A DNA stretch of 40,773 nucleotides, taken from Lentilactobacillus sunkii DSM 19904. GTDB lineage: Bacteria > Bacillota > Bacilli > Lactobacillales > Lactobacillaceae. The notes under the pieces were generated by a model, which was not told where the DNA came from, ran no database searches, and was given only the letters and a program-made list of their open reading frames with translations. The position numbers were made by a program, and so were the translations under genes. The stretch is taken from contig NZ_AZEA01000020.1 in NCBI RefSeq assembly GCF_001435575.1, forward strand, positions 1 through 40,773. The letters run 5' to 3'. Each line of letters opens with the position of its first letter. The first letter of the stretch is position 1. This document shows positions 9,183 through 16,022 of the stretch, in pieces.

Positions 9183-9393
9183 TATTCCCGTTCAAGAATT
9201 GTCGGAGTTGTATGAGTATCAGAACTACGAAAGTAATCCTGATGCTTTTTTACTATGCAAAAAGCCAGAAGTGTTAAAGCGTGTGGGAAATGACCATTAT
9301 GATAATATTAAGAGGGTAAGGTTAGTGAATTTTGCCGGAGTGACACGTATTGAGATATTCCATACTGTTAAACGGGTACAACGAATGTATTGA
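9160..9393 (+). pseudogene. Possible gene remnant overlapping the DUF262 3' end
   Basis: An open frame of 77 codons runs past the DUF262 stop in another frame. Its composition (for instance DAFLLCKKPEVLKRVGNDHY) looks protein-like, but no ribosome binding site precedes its ATG and the first 23 nt lie inside the DUF262 gene. I take it as either chance or the truncated end of a lost gene. No family was recognised. Confidence 0.25.
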
Positions 9394-9598
9394 ACACAAT
9401 CCATTTGATAATATCAACAGTCTATATACGTCTTTCCAATCGAACTGATTAGTTATCATACTCTAATAATTTGAACCTGCGGCTAGTGACCATTTGCATG
9501 CTTTGTGGTCATCATAGATTAGCTAATTCTGTCCCGAATAATGTGATATTATTAAGCAAAATAACGAAAATCGAATGATCATACTGGAGGCTTCAATT
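9394..9598. other. Intergenic region before the MazG-like gene
   Basis: Together with the doubtful frame before it, this forms a 416-bp gap between supported genes. It holds an inverted repeat TGACCA (9487-9492) / TGGTCA (9506-9511) around a GCATGC core, which could be an operator, and an extended -10 TGATATTAT at 9544-9552 feeding the MazG-like gene. Nothing else was seen. Confidence 0.4.
9544..9552 (+). promoter_or_regulatory. Extended -10 promoter of the MazG/GIY-YIG-DUF2075 pair
   Basis: TG-A-TATTAT fits an extended -10 element and lies 46 nt before the GTG start. No clear -35 was found, as is common with extended -10 promoters. Confidence 0.4.
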
Positions 9599-9910
9599 GT
9601 GCAATACAACCAACTAATTAAAGAACTAACTGACTTCCGTAACAGCCGTGGCTGGAACCAATACCACACGTTACCTGCTTTAGCCCGTGCTGTAGGTATC
9701 GAATCCGGGGAGCTAAATGAATTGTTCTTATGGGACATGGAAAATGATCAGAAGTTCTCCGAGAAACAAAAACATGACATGGAACTTGAACTCGCCGACA
9801 TATTAACATATTGCTATTATATGTGTGACAAGTTAGGTGTTCAGCCTAATGACATTGTTCAAGAGAAACTGGACATAAATAAGAAAAGGCATTGGAAGTT
9901 TGATGAATGA
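9599..9910 (+). CDS. MazG-like nucleotide pyrophosphohydrolase
   Basis: Predicted all-alpha NTP pyrophosphatase of the MazG superfamily, which hydrolyses (d)NTPs to NMP and pyrophosphate. The 103-residue protein has the family outline: FRNSRGWNQYH, the first metal-binding helix E35-xx-E38, and a second helix with E64-LA-D67 (the ExxD pattern), then a C-terminal LDINKKRHW tail like that of single-domain MazG proteins. The start is GTG at 9599 with GGAGG 8 nt upstream; the longer frame from 9575 lacks a site. The stop lies 18 nt before the next gene, so the two form an operon. Its pairing with a GIY-YIG/helicase fusion suggests a role in nucleotide depletion or defence rather than housekeeping; that is inference. 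Confidence 0.83.
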   Translation: MQYNQLIKELTDFRNSRGWNQYHTLPALARAVGIESGELNELFLWDMENDQKFSEKQKHDMELELADILTYCYYMCDKLGVQPNDIVQEKLDINKKRHWKFDE

Positions 9911-9928
9911 GTTTGAAAGGTGTTTGCC

Positions 9929-11677
9929 ATGAGTGATATTGGGTATCCCGTAATTGAACAAATCAAGTATGATCCTCAAGCCACTGGTAAACTTGAAGAT
10001 GCCATAGACGGCGATAAGCTGAAACGCAAGCTTCTAATGGACTATCCAACGGTGTACGTCATTTACTCACCAATTAAGTCCGGTGGATATAAAGTTTACG
10101 TTGGAGAAACCAATGATATTGAGCGCAGAACTGAGCAGCATTTGAACGAGGATCCCAAAGTTAGGGATGATTGGCGTGAGCTTTCGAAATCAAAAGATGC
10201 TCAGATGTTTGTGATAGGGCATGACCATTTCAATAAGTCGTTGACGCTTGATATTGAAAACCAAATGATGCTTTTTATGCTCGGTGTCCCCAGTGTGAAG
10301 AGGCTGAATAATCGCCGTGAAAATGAGCAAAATGAATACTATACATCAAACGAAAAAGACAAGATCTTTTCCAGAATTTGGCGTAAGCTCCGCGGATTTG
10401 ATAGAGACTTATTCCCCGTTGAAAGTATTATTCGGGATTCTGCGATTTTTAAGGCATCGCCATTTCACAACTTAACAACTGAACAGAAGAATGCCAAGGA
10501 TATTATTATTGATCGGGTAATCGATGCATTACTTTCGAAGAAAAAGGGTCAATTAATTTTGGTTGAAGGGGAAGCCGGTTCTGGGAAAACGGTTCTTTTA
10601 AGTACGATCTTTTATCTAATCAGTACTTTAAAAGATGACGGTAGTCCGCTGCGCCAAGGATTTGATCACTTGAAGAACTATGTTTTGGTTAACCACGATG
10701 AACAGCTAAAAGTATACGAAGATATCATCGATAAGTTGAATTTGAACTACAAAAATGATGATGTTGTTAGCAAACCGACTCATTTTATTAACTCGCATGA
10801 TGAAAGTGATCCTGCCGATGTTGTATTAGTTGATGAAGCTCACTTGCTGTGGACTCAAGGTAAACAAGCATATCGAGGCCAGAATCAGCTTGATGATATT
10901 TTAAAACGCGCTAGGATTACTGTTGCAGTTTTTGACCGGAATCAAATTTTGAAAACTGAGGAATATTTGGAGCCCCAGCAAATTCAAAATATGGAAGAAA
11001 AGGCCATGAAGCAGAACAATCTGATTATGTTGAGTAACCAGCTGCGAATTGATGCCAACAAGGAAACAATTGAATGGATTAGAGACATTACCGATAAAAA
11101 AATAATCAAAAAAATCCCCAAAGACAGTAAATATGATTTGAGGATATTTGACGATGCGAAGGAAATGTATGAAGCGATCCGACATAAGGCATTGGGAGAT
11201 CAAAAGGCTGGGCTATCCAGAATCCTGGCTACCTTTGATTGGAAATACAACAGCAAAAGAAAACCTGACAATGGCGATTATTGGATGGTGACAGCCGGAG
11301 ATCTGTCGTTGCCATGGAACCTCCAACTTAAGCCAAAAGGTGGACGTTCATTGAACAGGCTGGCTTGGGCAGAGCAGGAACAAACGATTGATGAAGTTGG
11401 CTCAACATATACCATTCAAGGATTTGACTTGAATTATTGTGGTGTCATTATTGGGCCGTCTGTTAAGTATCGAAATGGACATGTTGTATTTGATGCAGAC
11501 GCAAGTGAGAATACTAATGCCATTCGAAATCGAACTCTCCAAGATGGGCAGAAACGGAAAGTCGCCAGTCAGCTGCTTCCTAATGAACTGAATGTTTTGC
11601 TTACTCGTGGGGTTAATGGGCTTTATATTTATGCGGTAGATGAGGAATTAAGAGAAGCCTTGTTAAGATTAGAATGA
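9929..11677 (+). CDS. GIY-YIG nuclease fused to DUF2075 P-loop helicase-like protein
   Basis: A 582-residue two-domain protein. Residues about 40-130 form a GIY-YIG nuclease: VYVIY (42-46), YVGET (57-61), the catalytic-type Arg 66/67, H71, and a later Glu in LDIENQ. From about 180 a DUF2075 (Schlafen-group-3-like) helicase domain follows: Walker A GEAGSGKT near 213-220, Walker B VLVDEAH near 300, LSNQLR, the TIQGFDLN motif near 495, and NVLLTRG near 556. Such proteins are predicted to work on nucleic acid and occur in defence islands. I prefer the ATG at 9929 (AAAGG at about 8 nt) to the in-frame GTG at 9920. It follows the MazG-like gene by 18 nt. A pair with a MazG enzyme is consistent with an antiphage module, not proven. 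Confidence 0.85.
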   Translation: MSDIGYPVIEQIKYDPQATGKLEDAIDGDKLKRKLLMDYPTVYVIYSPIKSGGYKVYVGETNDIERRTEQHLNEDPKVRDDWRELSKSKDAQMFVIGHDHFNKSLTLDIENQMMLFMLGVPSVKRLNNRRENEQNEYYTSNEKDKIFSRIWRKLRGFDRDLFPVESIIRDSAIFKASPFHNLTTEQKNAKDIIIDRVIDALLSKKKGQLILVEGEAGSGKTVLLSTIFYLISTLKDDGSPLRQGFDHLKNYVLVNHDEQLKVYEDIIDKLNLNYKNDDVVSKPTHFINSHDESDPADVVLVDEAHLLWTQGKQAYRGQNQLDDILKRARITVAVFDRNQILKTEEYLEPQQIQNMEEKAMKQNNLIMLSNQLRIDANKETIEWIRDITDKKIIKKIPKDSKYDLRIFDDAKEMYEAIRHKALGDQKAGLSRILATFDWKYNSKRKPDNGDYWMVTAGDLSLPWNLQLKPKGGRSLNRLAWAEQEQTIDEVGSTYTIQGFDLNYCGVIIGPSVKYRNGHVVFDADASENTNAIRNRTLQDGQKRKVASQLLPNELNVLLTRGVNGLYIYAVDEELREALLRLE

Positions 11678-12168
11678 TAGAAAGAAAAAACAGAGAGCGT
11701 TACAGTCTTAGCCTGATAAATTATCAGGTGTGTGAATTCGTTATATCAAAACATTTACATTATTTCGGTAATTTGGCTCCCAAGAAAAGCACCTTGATGA
11801 GCTTGTTTTGTTTAACTATCCTAAATCTGATAGAAAATTTGTAATTGGTCACTACTCCCTTCAAAGATTATTATTAAATTATTTACCAAAGGTTAAATCG
11901 CAAGATCCATTGGGGTGATATTGAAATCGATTAGATACATGAGTTGTTGGTAAAGGCCATTTTATAAGTACCCAGAACAAATTTGTCATATCCGAAAAGT
12001 GAATGATTCAAGATTCCAACAATTTCATTAGATAAACATTAATAACTGATGCAATGAAGTGGATTACAGTTGTTGAGGTAAGAAATATATTATTAAAGAG
12101 AAGTTATTGTTTTGGTGAAGGAAATTATTGGAGTGGGTTTGGTTAACAATCTGAGGAGGCTAAAAGTT
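11678..12168 (+). other. Gene-poor region with an inverted repeat and a likely coding remnant
   Basis: About 490 bp without a supported gene. CCTGATAA-A-TTATCAGG (11712-11728) is a perfect inverted repeat but has no T-tract. From about 11773 to 11919 one frame reads 48 codons (including DELVLFNYPKSDRKFVIGHY) ending in TGA; it has no start codon or ribosome binding site, and other frames downstream are broken by stops. This looks like a decayed gene fragment. I do not recognise the family. Confidence 0.35.
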
Positions 12169-12840
12169 GTGAAATCATTAAGCATATACAATGTGAACAA
12201 GTTTGAATTTGTTGAGTCGGTGAGCTTACCAGATTCATCTGGAAGTATAGCTCCTGTTGGGAAATCATTAACAATCAATAGAGACACAGTATTACCATTT
12301 ACTTGTACTTATAATATTATTATTAATGAGGATATACTTGCAAAGGACATGAAGAATGGAACTTATATTCCAACCGAATCATATAAGAAATCTAATACTT
12401 TTTCGGGTTTCTTTGATGAAACTAGGAATCTACTACTTCTGATGGCGCCAGCAGCCGTTTCTAAGAACTTTATCAAAGAACTAGAAAATAATTATCCTAA
12501 TAAAATCGATAAATTGAGCACATATACATTTGACTTCCATAATATTCACAGTTTTGAAAGAGGAGCTAGAGGAATATATTTTAATGTTGATGATGATACC
12601 GATATAGATACAAAACATTTTTTTGGAAATGGGGTTCAAGAAAACGTCGAGGTTCAAGATGCAATTGATAATGATAAAGCGACTTATTTGATGGCTAAAA
12701 TTGACGTGGACAATAAAGAACGTACAATAGGATTCTCTAGGAAAGGAACCCTGGTTATATACAGCAAGCCTAATGATGACTCCGATCAAGGATATTTACA
12801 GCTTGCTTTAGATACGTTATTGGCACTTAGCCAACAGTAG
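12169..12840 (+). CDS. Unrecognised cytosolic protein (convergent pair, member 1)
   Basis: I do not recognise this 223-residue protein. It has no signal peptide or membrane segment and is rich in Asn, Asp, Ile and Lys, matching its AT-rich DNA. Features: an N-terminal KSLSIYNVNKFEF beta-like stretch, a hydrophobic NLLLLMAPAAV near residue 106, an acidic VDDDTDIDTKHFF segment, and a helical end LQLALDTLLALSQQ. The start is GTG at 12169 because GAGGAGG lies 9 nt upstream; a longer frame from 12112 lacks a site. Its 3' end overlaps the convergent membrane-protein gene by 14 nt. Composition and position between defence-like genes suggest an acquired accessory gene. Confidence 0.72.
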   Translation: MKSLSIYNVNKFEFVESVSLPDSSGSIAPVGKSLTINRDTVLPFTCTYNIIINEDILAKDMKNGTYIPTESYKKSNTFSGFFDETRNLLLLMAPAAVSKNFIKELENNYPNKIDKLSTYTFDFHNIHSFERGARGIYFNVDDDTDIDTKHFFGNGVQENVEVQDAIDNDKATYLMAKIDVDNKERTIGFSRKGTLVIYSKPNDDSDQGYLQLALDTLLALSQQ

Positions 12841-13630
12841 AAATAGCCACATAATTTTTTAAAACTTTGATGATTTTACTTTGATTGTCACTTGTAACTA
12901 TCAACTGATGCTTAGTGATTTCTACTTTTAAGTTTTTTTCCTCTTTGATAGTTAAATACCAGTTCAACTCATTATCCTTATCGAAGTGGTGTAAGCATAT
13001 TTTGTAAAAAGGGTTATATTTAGCCATAATTATCTTTACTTTCAAGGCTTCTTTTAAACCAGAAGCCATATCGTTTTCGGAAGCTGGAATAATTTGATTA
13101 GTAACAACTTTTTGAAGATAACTAAGTATTCCGTCAAATAAATTAATTTGATTTTTGGAATCTCTATAGGATGTATTTGATGAAAACGAAAGATGAAATG
13201 TGTCATACCCATTGGCCGGTTCCATCTGTAATCTTATTTTACTGTACAGTCCCTTAATATTTACTTCGAAATCGGCGCTGTTTTCTTGGATACGACTTAC
13301 ATCAAAGCTGAATCCTTCGTTCTCAATGAGTTTCATTTTAAAATCTAATGCAATTTTTTTAAAATCAGAGTTGTCTTTCAAAAAAAATTCATGTGAACCC
13401 TTCCAAGAAACTGTGTCTCCAAATATTTCAGCACAAATTTTGTGCCATACTACGAATAGCCAATTCCAGTGGTTGTACTCGTAAATAATTAGTGCGGCTG
13501 ACAATGAAAAGACGGTGATTATCTTATTTTCATTAATTTTGGCGTCTCCCATTGCTGCTAACACGATTAGAAATAAGTAACTAGCCAATATTAAGAGGTT
13601 CAAAATTATTTTTTTTATTTTCATATTCAT
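12827..13630 (-). CDS. Unrecognised membrane protein with cytosolic domain (convergent pair, member 2)
   Basis: A 267-residue protein of no recognised family. The N-terminus has two hydrophobic segments (about residues 8-26 and 36-50) joined by a short polar loop, predicting a hairpin anchor with the remaining 200 or so residues in the cytosol. That domain alternates short beta-like stretches with charged helices (for example KKIALDFKMKLIENEGF) and shows no catalytic motif. The ATG at 13630 has AAAGGA upstream; this site is embedded in a 13-bp palindrome. An extended -10 (TGATATAAT, minus strand) lies about 40 nt further out. It is AT-rich like its convergent neighbour and overlaps it by 14 nt at the stop codons. 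Confidence 0.72.
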   Translation of the reverse strand: MNMKIKKIILNLLILASYLFLIVLAAMGDAKINENKIITVFSLSAALIIYEYNHWNWLFVVWHKICAEIFGDTVSWKGSHEFFLKDNSDFKKIALDFKMKLIENEGFSFDVSRIQENSADFEVNIKGLYSKIRLQMEPANGYDTFHLSFSSNTSYRDSKNQINLFDGILSYLQKVVTNQIIPASENDMASGLKEALKVKIIMAKYNPFYKICLHHFDKDNELNWYLTIKEEKNLKVEITKHQLIVTSDNQSKIIKVLKNYVAISTVG

Positions 13631-13643
13631 GGAATGCCATTCC
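13631..13643 (-). promoter_or_regulatory. 13-bp palindrome over the ribosome binding site
   Basis: GGAATG-C-CATTCC is a perfect palindrome directly next to the ATG at 13630 and overlaps part of its Shine-Dalgarno sequence. It may be an operator or a small translation-blocking hairpin. Confidence 0.4.
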
Positions 13644-13669
13644 TTTCTCTCAAATGGAAATTCATTGTA

Positions 13670-13678
13670 ATTATATCA
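13670..13678 (-). promoter_or_regulatory. Extended -10 promoter for the membrane-protein gene
   Basis: On the minus strand TG-A-TATAAT is a perfect extended -10, 40 nt upstream of the start codon. No good -35 was found. Confidence 0.5.
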
Positions 13679-13793
13679 AATAAGCTTAGTTTCTACTAAA
13701 AATTATCAACTATAAATACTTCGCAATTTAGTCACTTACTGTTAAAAAATCCAATACTTACCCTGTCTTTTAAGAATATCGATTAATTACCTT

Positions 13794-13847
13794 TTTACCC
13801 AACCTTTACCCCAAATCAACAATAAATTTACCCTCCCAATGTATCCT
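13794..13847 (+). promoter_or_regulatory. PhoP-box-like 11-bp direct repeats and -10 before the phosphatase gene
   Basis: Four hexamers lie exactly 11 bp apart: TTTACC (13794), TTTACC (13805), TCAACA (13816) and TTTACC (13827); a weaker TTAATT lies another 11 bp upstream (13783). TATCCT at 13842-13847 could be the -10, ten bases after the last repeat. This is the layout of PhoP boxes in Bacillus (TT-A/T-ACA repeats in 11-bp phase, usually four, standing in for the -35), and the gene served is a phosphatase. Binding by PhoP or another OmpR-family regulator is inference. Confidence 0.5.
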
Positions 13848-13896
13848 AAGCATGTAGGAATCTCGCATTCCGCACGCCACATACATTGGGAGGGTA
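13829..13896 (+). promoter_or_regulatory. 16-bp perfect inverted repeat covering the ribosome binding site
   Basis: The arms 13829-13844 (TACCCTCCCAATGTAT) and 13881-13896 are perfectly complementary, separated by 36 nt that hold a smaller hairpin GGAAT-N5-ATTCC (13857-13871). The right arm contains the Shine-Dalgarno GGGAGGG used by the ATG at 13901. If the left arm is transcribed, the stem would hide the site; if transcription starts after the TATCCT, it would act only as DNA. Confidence 0.6.
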
Positions 13897-13900
13897 TTTT

Positions 13901-15676
13901 ATGTTTACAAAACATTCGCTATTGATGAAGCTGATGGTTGGCTCTTTCACCGTTATTTTGTCTGGTTCGGCATTGCTGGCGAACCAAAAATCCGCGCAGG
14001 CAAAGGCACATTCGTCTGCCAAAGTTGAAAAATTGCTTGCACCTCATAAGGCCAGTTACGGCTACTACGTTGATCAATATCTCTTAAATCGCAAAGAAAA
14101 CGATACGCCGGATACCAATCCATCCACGGCGCTATTTAACAATACTTTTGCTAAATTCTATAAGGGAGATGGCACTAAGTTAAATCCCAAAATTCTTCAA
14201 GAAAATATTGACAAATCAATCAAGATTTCTGAAAATGTGACACCGGCTGAAGAACTTCGGTCATACATTACCGATCGGCAGGACAGTCCCTACGATGTGA
14301 TTCGTGGACTGGGACCTTACGCTGAAGCCTTCATTGAGAATTCGAACGCCAAGACTTTGTTCTACAATTTACCGACCAGCGAATTGCCGGCTGACACCAA
14401 GGACGATCCGGGTTCTGGCATCACTTGGGCGGACGACAGCTCCAAGCTGGGATCGATGGTTAATCTCGTGGACACAACGGCGCTTTGGTACTACTCATCA
14501 TCAGGGAACGCCAAGCAGTTTTACAAATACATTCGGCCGTTCCGGCAGGATCCTCGGGTGCAGGTTAATCCATATTTGAAAGCAGCCTTTGATGCGACAC
14601 CACAAAACGATTATGATTTCCCAAGCGGTCACACAACCCAAGCCTGGGAGACCGGCCTATCGATGGCCTACGCCTTCCCAGAACGTTTCCAACAACTGGT
14701 TACCCGATCATCTGAAGTCGGCTATGATCGAATCCTGGTGGGCCGACACTCGCCTCTGGCTGTTATGGGCGGCCGAATTTTAGGGACGGCGGTGGCTGCG
14801 TCGGTTTTGAATAATTCGCAGAATAAAGATATTGCCAATAAGGCTTATCAGAATGCGCAAAGTGTCCTGCTGCATTCCAAGGTCACCAAATCAAAAGACG
14901 ACTATAGTAGTTACCAAACTAATTTGAAGAACTTTGAATACCGGATGACATACGGCTACAAGCCAATCTCTTCCACCAAGGAAAAGATGCGCGTGCCAAA
15001 GGGTGCCGAAGTGCTCATCCAAACCCGTTTCCCGTATTTGAACGCTACTCAACGACGAGAAGTTCTGTACACAACTGGATTCAAATCAGGCTACCCAATG
15101 GGCCAGGATACCGAAGGATGGGGCCGGTTGGATTTGTTTAAAGCCGGTGCCGGATTTGGCAGCTTGCTAGGCAACACAACGGTTAACATGAATTCGAAAC
15201 GAGGGGGATTCAATGCTAGTGATACTTGGCGCAATAATATTTCTGGTAGTGGTGCGCTGATTAAGAAAGGAACTGGAAACTTGACCTTAGAGGGCGCCAA
15301 CACATATCAAGGTGGCACTTTCATCGAGGGTGGTACGATTGTTGCTGCTAATAAGGATGCGCTTGGTTCCGGGAGTTTTAAATTGAGTGATGGGACTTTG
15401 AGGTTGGCTGCCAAGACGGTTAATGTTAAGGGCAGTTATGCTCAAGGCAAGCATGGAACAATCCGAGTCAATGGCGATAGTCGGATCAATGTTAAAGGTT
15501 CTGGTCGGCTTGGCGGCAAGCTGGTGATTAATTTGAAGTCAAAACCTGCCAAGAAGCATATCTTATTCAAGTTTGGCTCACGACATGGTAAGTTTGCCCA
15601 CGTTAAGGTTTCTGGTGGGTATAAGGGTTGGCATGTGGCTTATACGAACAATCGTGTTGAGTTAGTTAAGTCATGA
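13901..15676 (+). CDS. Secreted PAP2-family acid phosphatase with autotransporter-type beta repeat
   Basis: Predicted extracellular phosphomonoesterase of 591 residues. A signal peptide (about 1-33, cleavage after AQA) precedes a PAP2 domain with K-x6-RP (about 204-212), PSGHT (about 240) and a third motif R-x5-H in RILVGRHSPLAV (about 281-289). The third motif normally reads SR-x5-H-x3-D; here the Asp is Ala and the Ser is Asp. Residues about 450-500 hold an autotransporter-associated beta-strand repeat (GTGNLTLEGANTYQGG...), followed by a glycine-rich beta-like tail. No LPxTG or other sorting signal is visible. The ATG at 13901 follows GGGAGGG; the region upstream carries PhoP-box-like repeats and a long inverted repeat. 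A terminator-like hairpin follows. Codon use resembles the core genes, unlike the AT-rich genes on its left. Confidence 0.85.
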   Translation: MFTKHSLLMKLMVGSFTVILSGSALLANQKSAQAKAHSSAKVEKLLAPHKASYGYYVDQYLLNRKENDTPDTNPSTALFNNTFAKFYKGDGTKLNPKILQENIDKSIKISENVTPAEELRSYITDRQDSPYDVIRGLGPYAEAFIENSNAKTLFYNLPTSELPADTKDDPGSGITWADDSSKLGSMVNLVDTTALWYYSSSGNAKQFYKYIRPFRQDPRVQVNPYLKAAFDATPQNDYDFPSGHTTQAWETGLSMAYAFPERFQQLVTRSSEVGYDRILVGRHSPLAVMGGRILGTAVAASVLNNSQNKDIANKAYQNAQSVLLHSKVTKSKDDYSSYQTNLKNFEYRMTYGYKPISSTKEKMRVPKGAEVLIQTRFPYLNATQRREVLYTTGFKSGYPMGQDTEGWGRLDLFKAGAGFGSLLGNTTVNMNSKRGGFNASDTWRNNISGSGALIKKGTGNLTLEGANTYQGGTFIEGGTIVAANKDALGSGSFKLSDGTLRLAAKTVNVKGSYAQGKHGTIRVNGDSRINVKGSGRLGGKLVINLKSKPAKKHILFKFGSRHGKFAHVKVSGGYKGWHVAYTNNRVELVKS

Positions 15677-15697
15677 CCATAAAGTCACAAGAGTTCG

Positions 15698-15747
15698 AAA
15701 GCTTTGTAGATAGATGGATTGAAATCATCTGATGCAAAGCTTTTTCT
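15698..15747 (+). terminator. Terminator after the phosphatase gene
   Basis: AAAGCTTTG (15698-15706) pairs with CAAAGCTTT (15735-15743), with a secondary AGATG/CATCT pairing inside, and the right arm runs into TTTTTCTGTT. Confidence 0.6.
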
Positions 15748-15792
15748 GTTCAGACATCTATTGGAAGCTCAATATTTTTTTGGAATTATTTT

Positions 15793-15821
15793 TTGTTAGA
15801 GAACAGTGACTGTTTTATAAT
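15793..15821 (+). promoter_or_regulatory. Sigma-A promoter TTGTTA-N17-TATAAT
   Basis: The -35 (15793-15798) and the perfect -10 (15816-15821) are 17 bp apart, pointing at the M20 peptidase gene about 200 nt downstream. Confidence 0.6.
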
Positions 15822-15911
15822 GATTTCAATGAATTTAATCCACAAATTGTACATGTAATTTGAATAATTACATAAACAAGTTTGACCATATATACATTGA
15901 TAAATCAACAT

Positions 15912-15925
15912 TGTAATCGCTTACA
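15912..15925 (+). promoter_or_regulatory. CcpA cre box of the peptidase-transporter operon
   Basis: TGTAATCGCTTACA matches every position of the cre consensus TGWAANCGNTNWCA. It lies about 85 bp downstream of the start point predicted from the strong promoter (a roadblock position) and overlaps a second possible -35. It predicts repression by CcpA on preferred sugars. Confidence 0.65.
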
Positions 15926-16022
15926 TTCGATGATAAAGTATTGTTATATGATAAATCGTAATTGGTTTATTTCTTTATATGTGATTAATATCACAAAAAT
16001 ATTTTTAGGAGATGTTCTTTTT

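Larger units (their letters stand above)
15748..16022 (+). other. Leader region of the M20 peptidase-transporter operon
   Basis: With the preceding terminator this makes a 346-bp gap without a gene. It carries a strong promoter (TTGTTA-N17-TATAAT) and a consensus cre box 90 bp downstream of the -10, then an AT-rich leader to the ribosome binding site. A second possible promoter, TTGTAA (15911) -N17- TAAAGT (15934), overlaps the cre box. Confidence 0.5.

Noticed and set aside
12481-12789. Minus-strand open frame of 102 codons inside the orphan cytosolic gene
   Set aside because: It lies fully within a better-supported gene with a strong GAGGAGG site and has no start signal of its own.
15882-16022. 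N-terminal extension of the M20 peptidase
   Set aside because: The 47 extra residues span the region just after the cre box, have no ribosome binding site and do not resemble the family; AGGAGA precedes the ATG at 16023.
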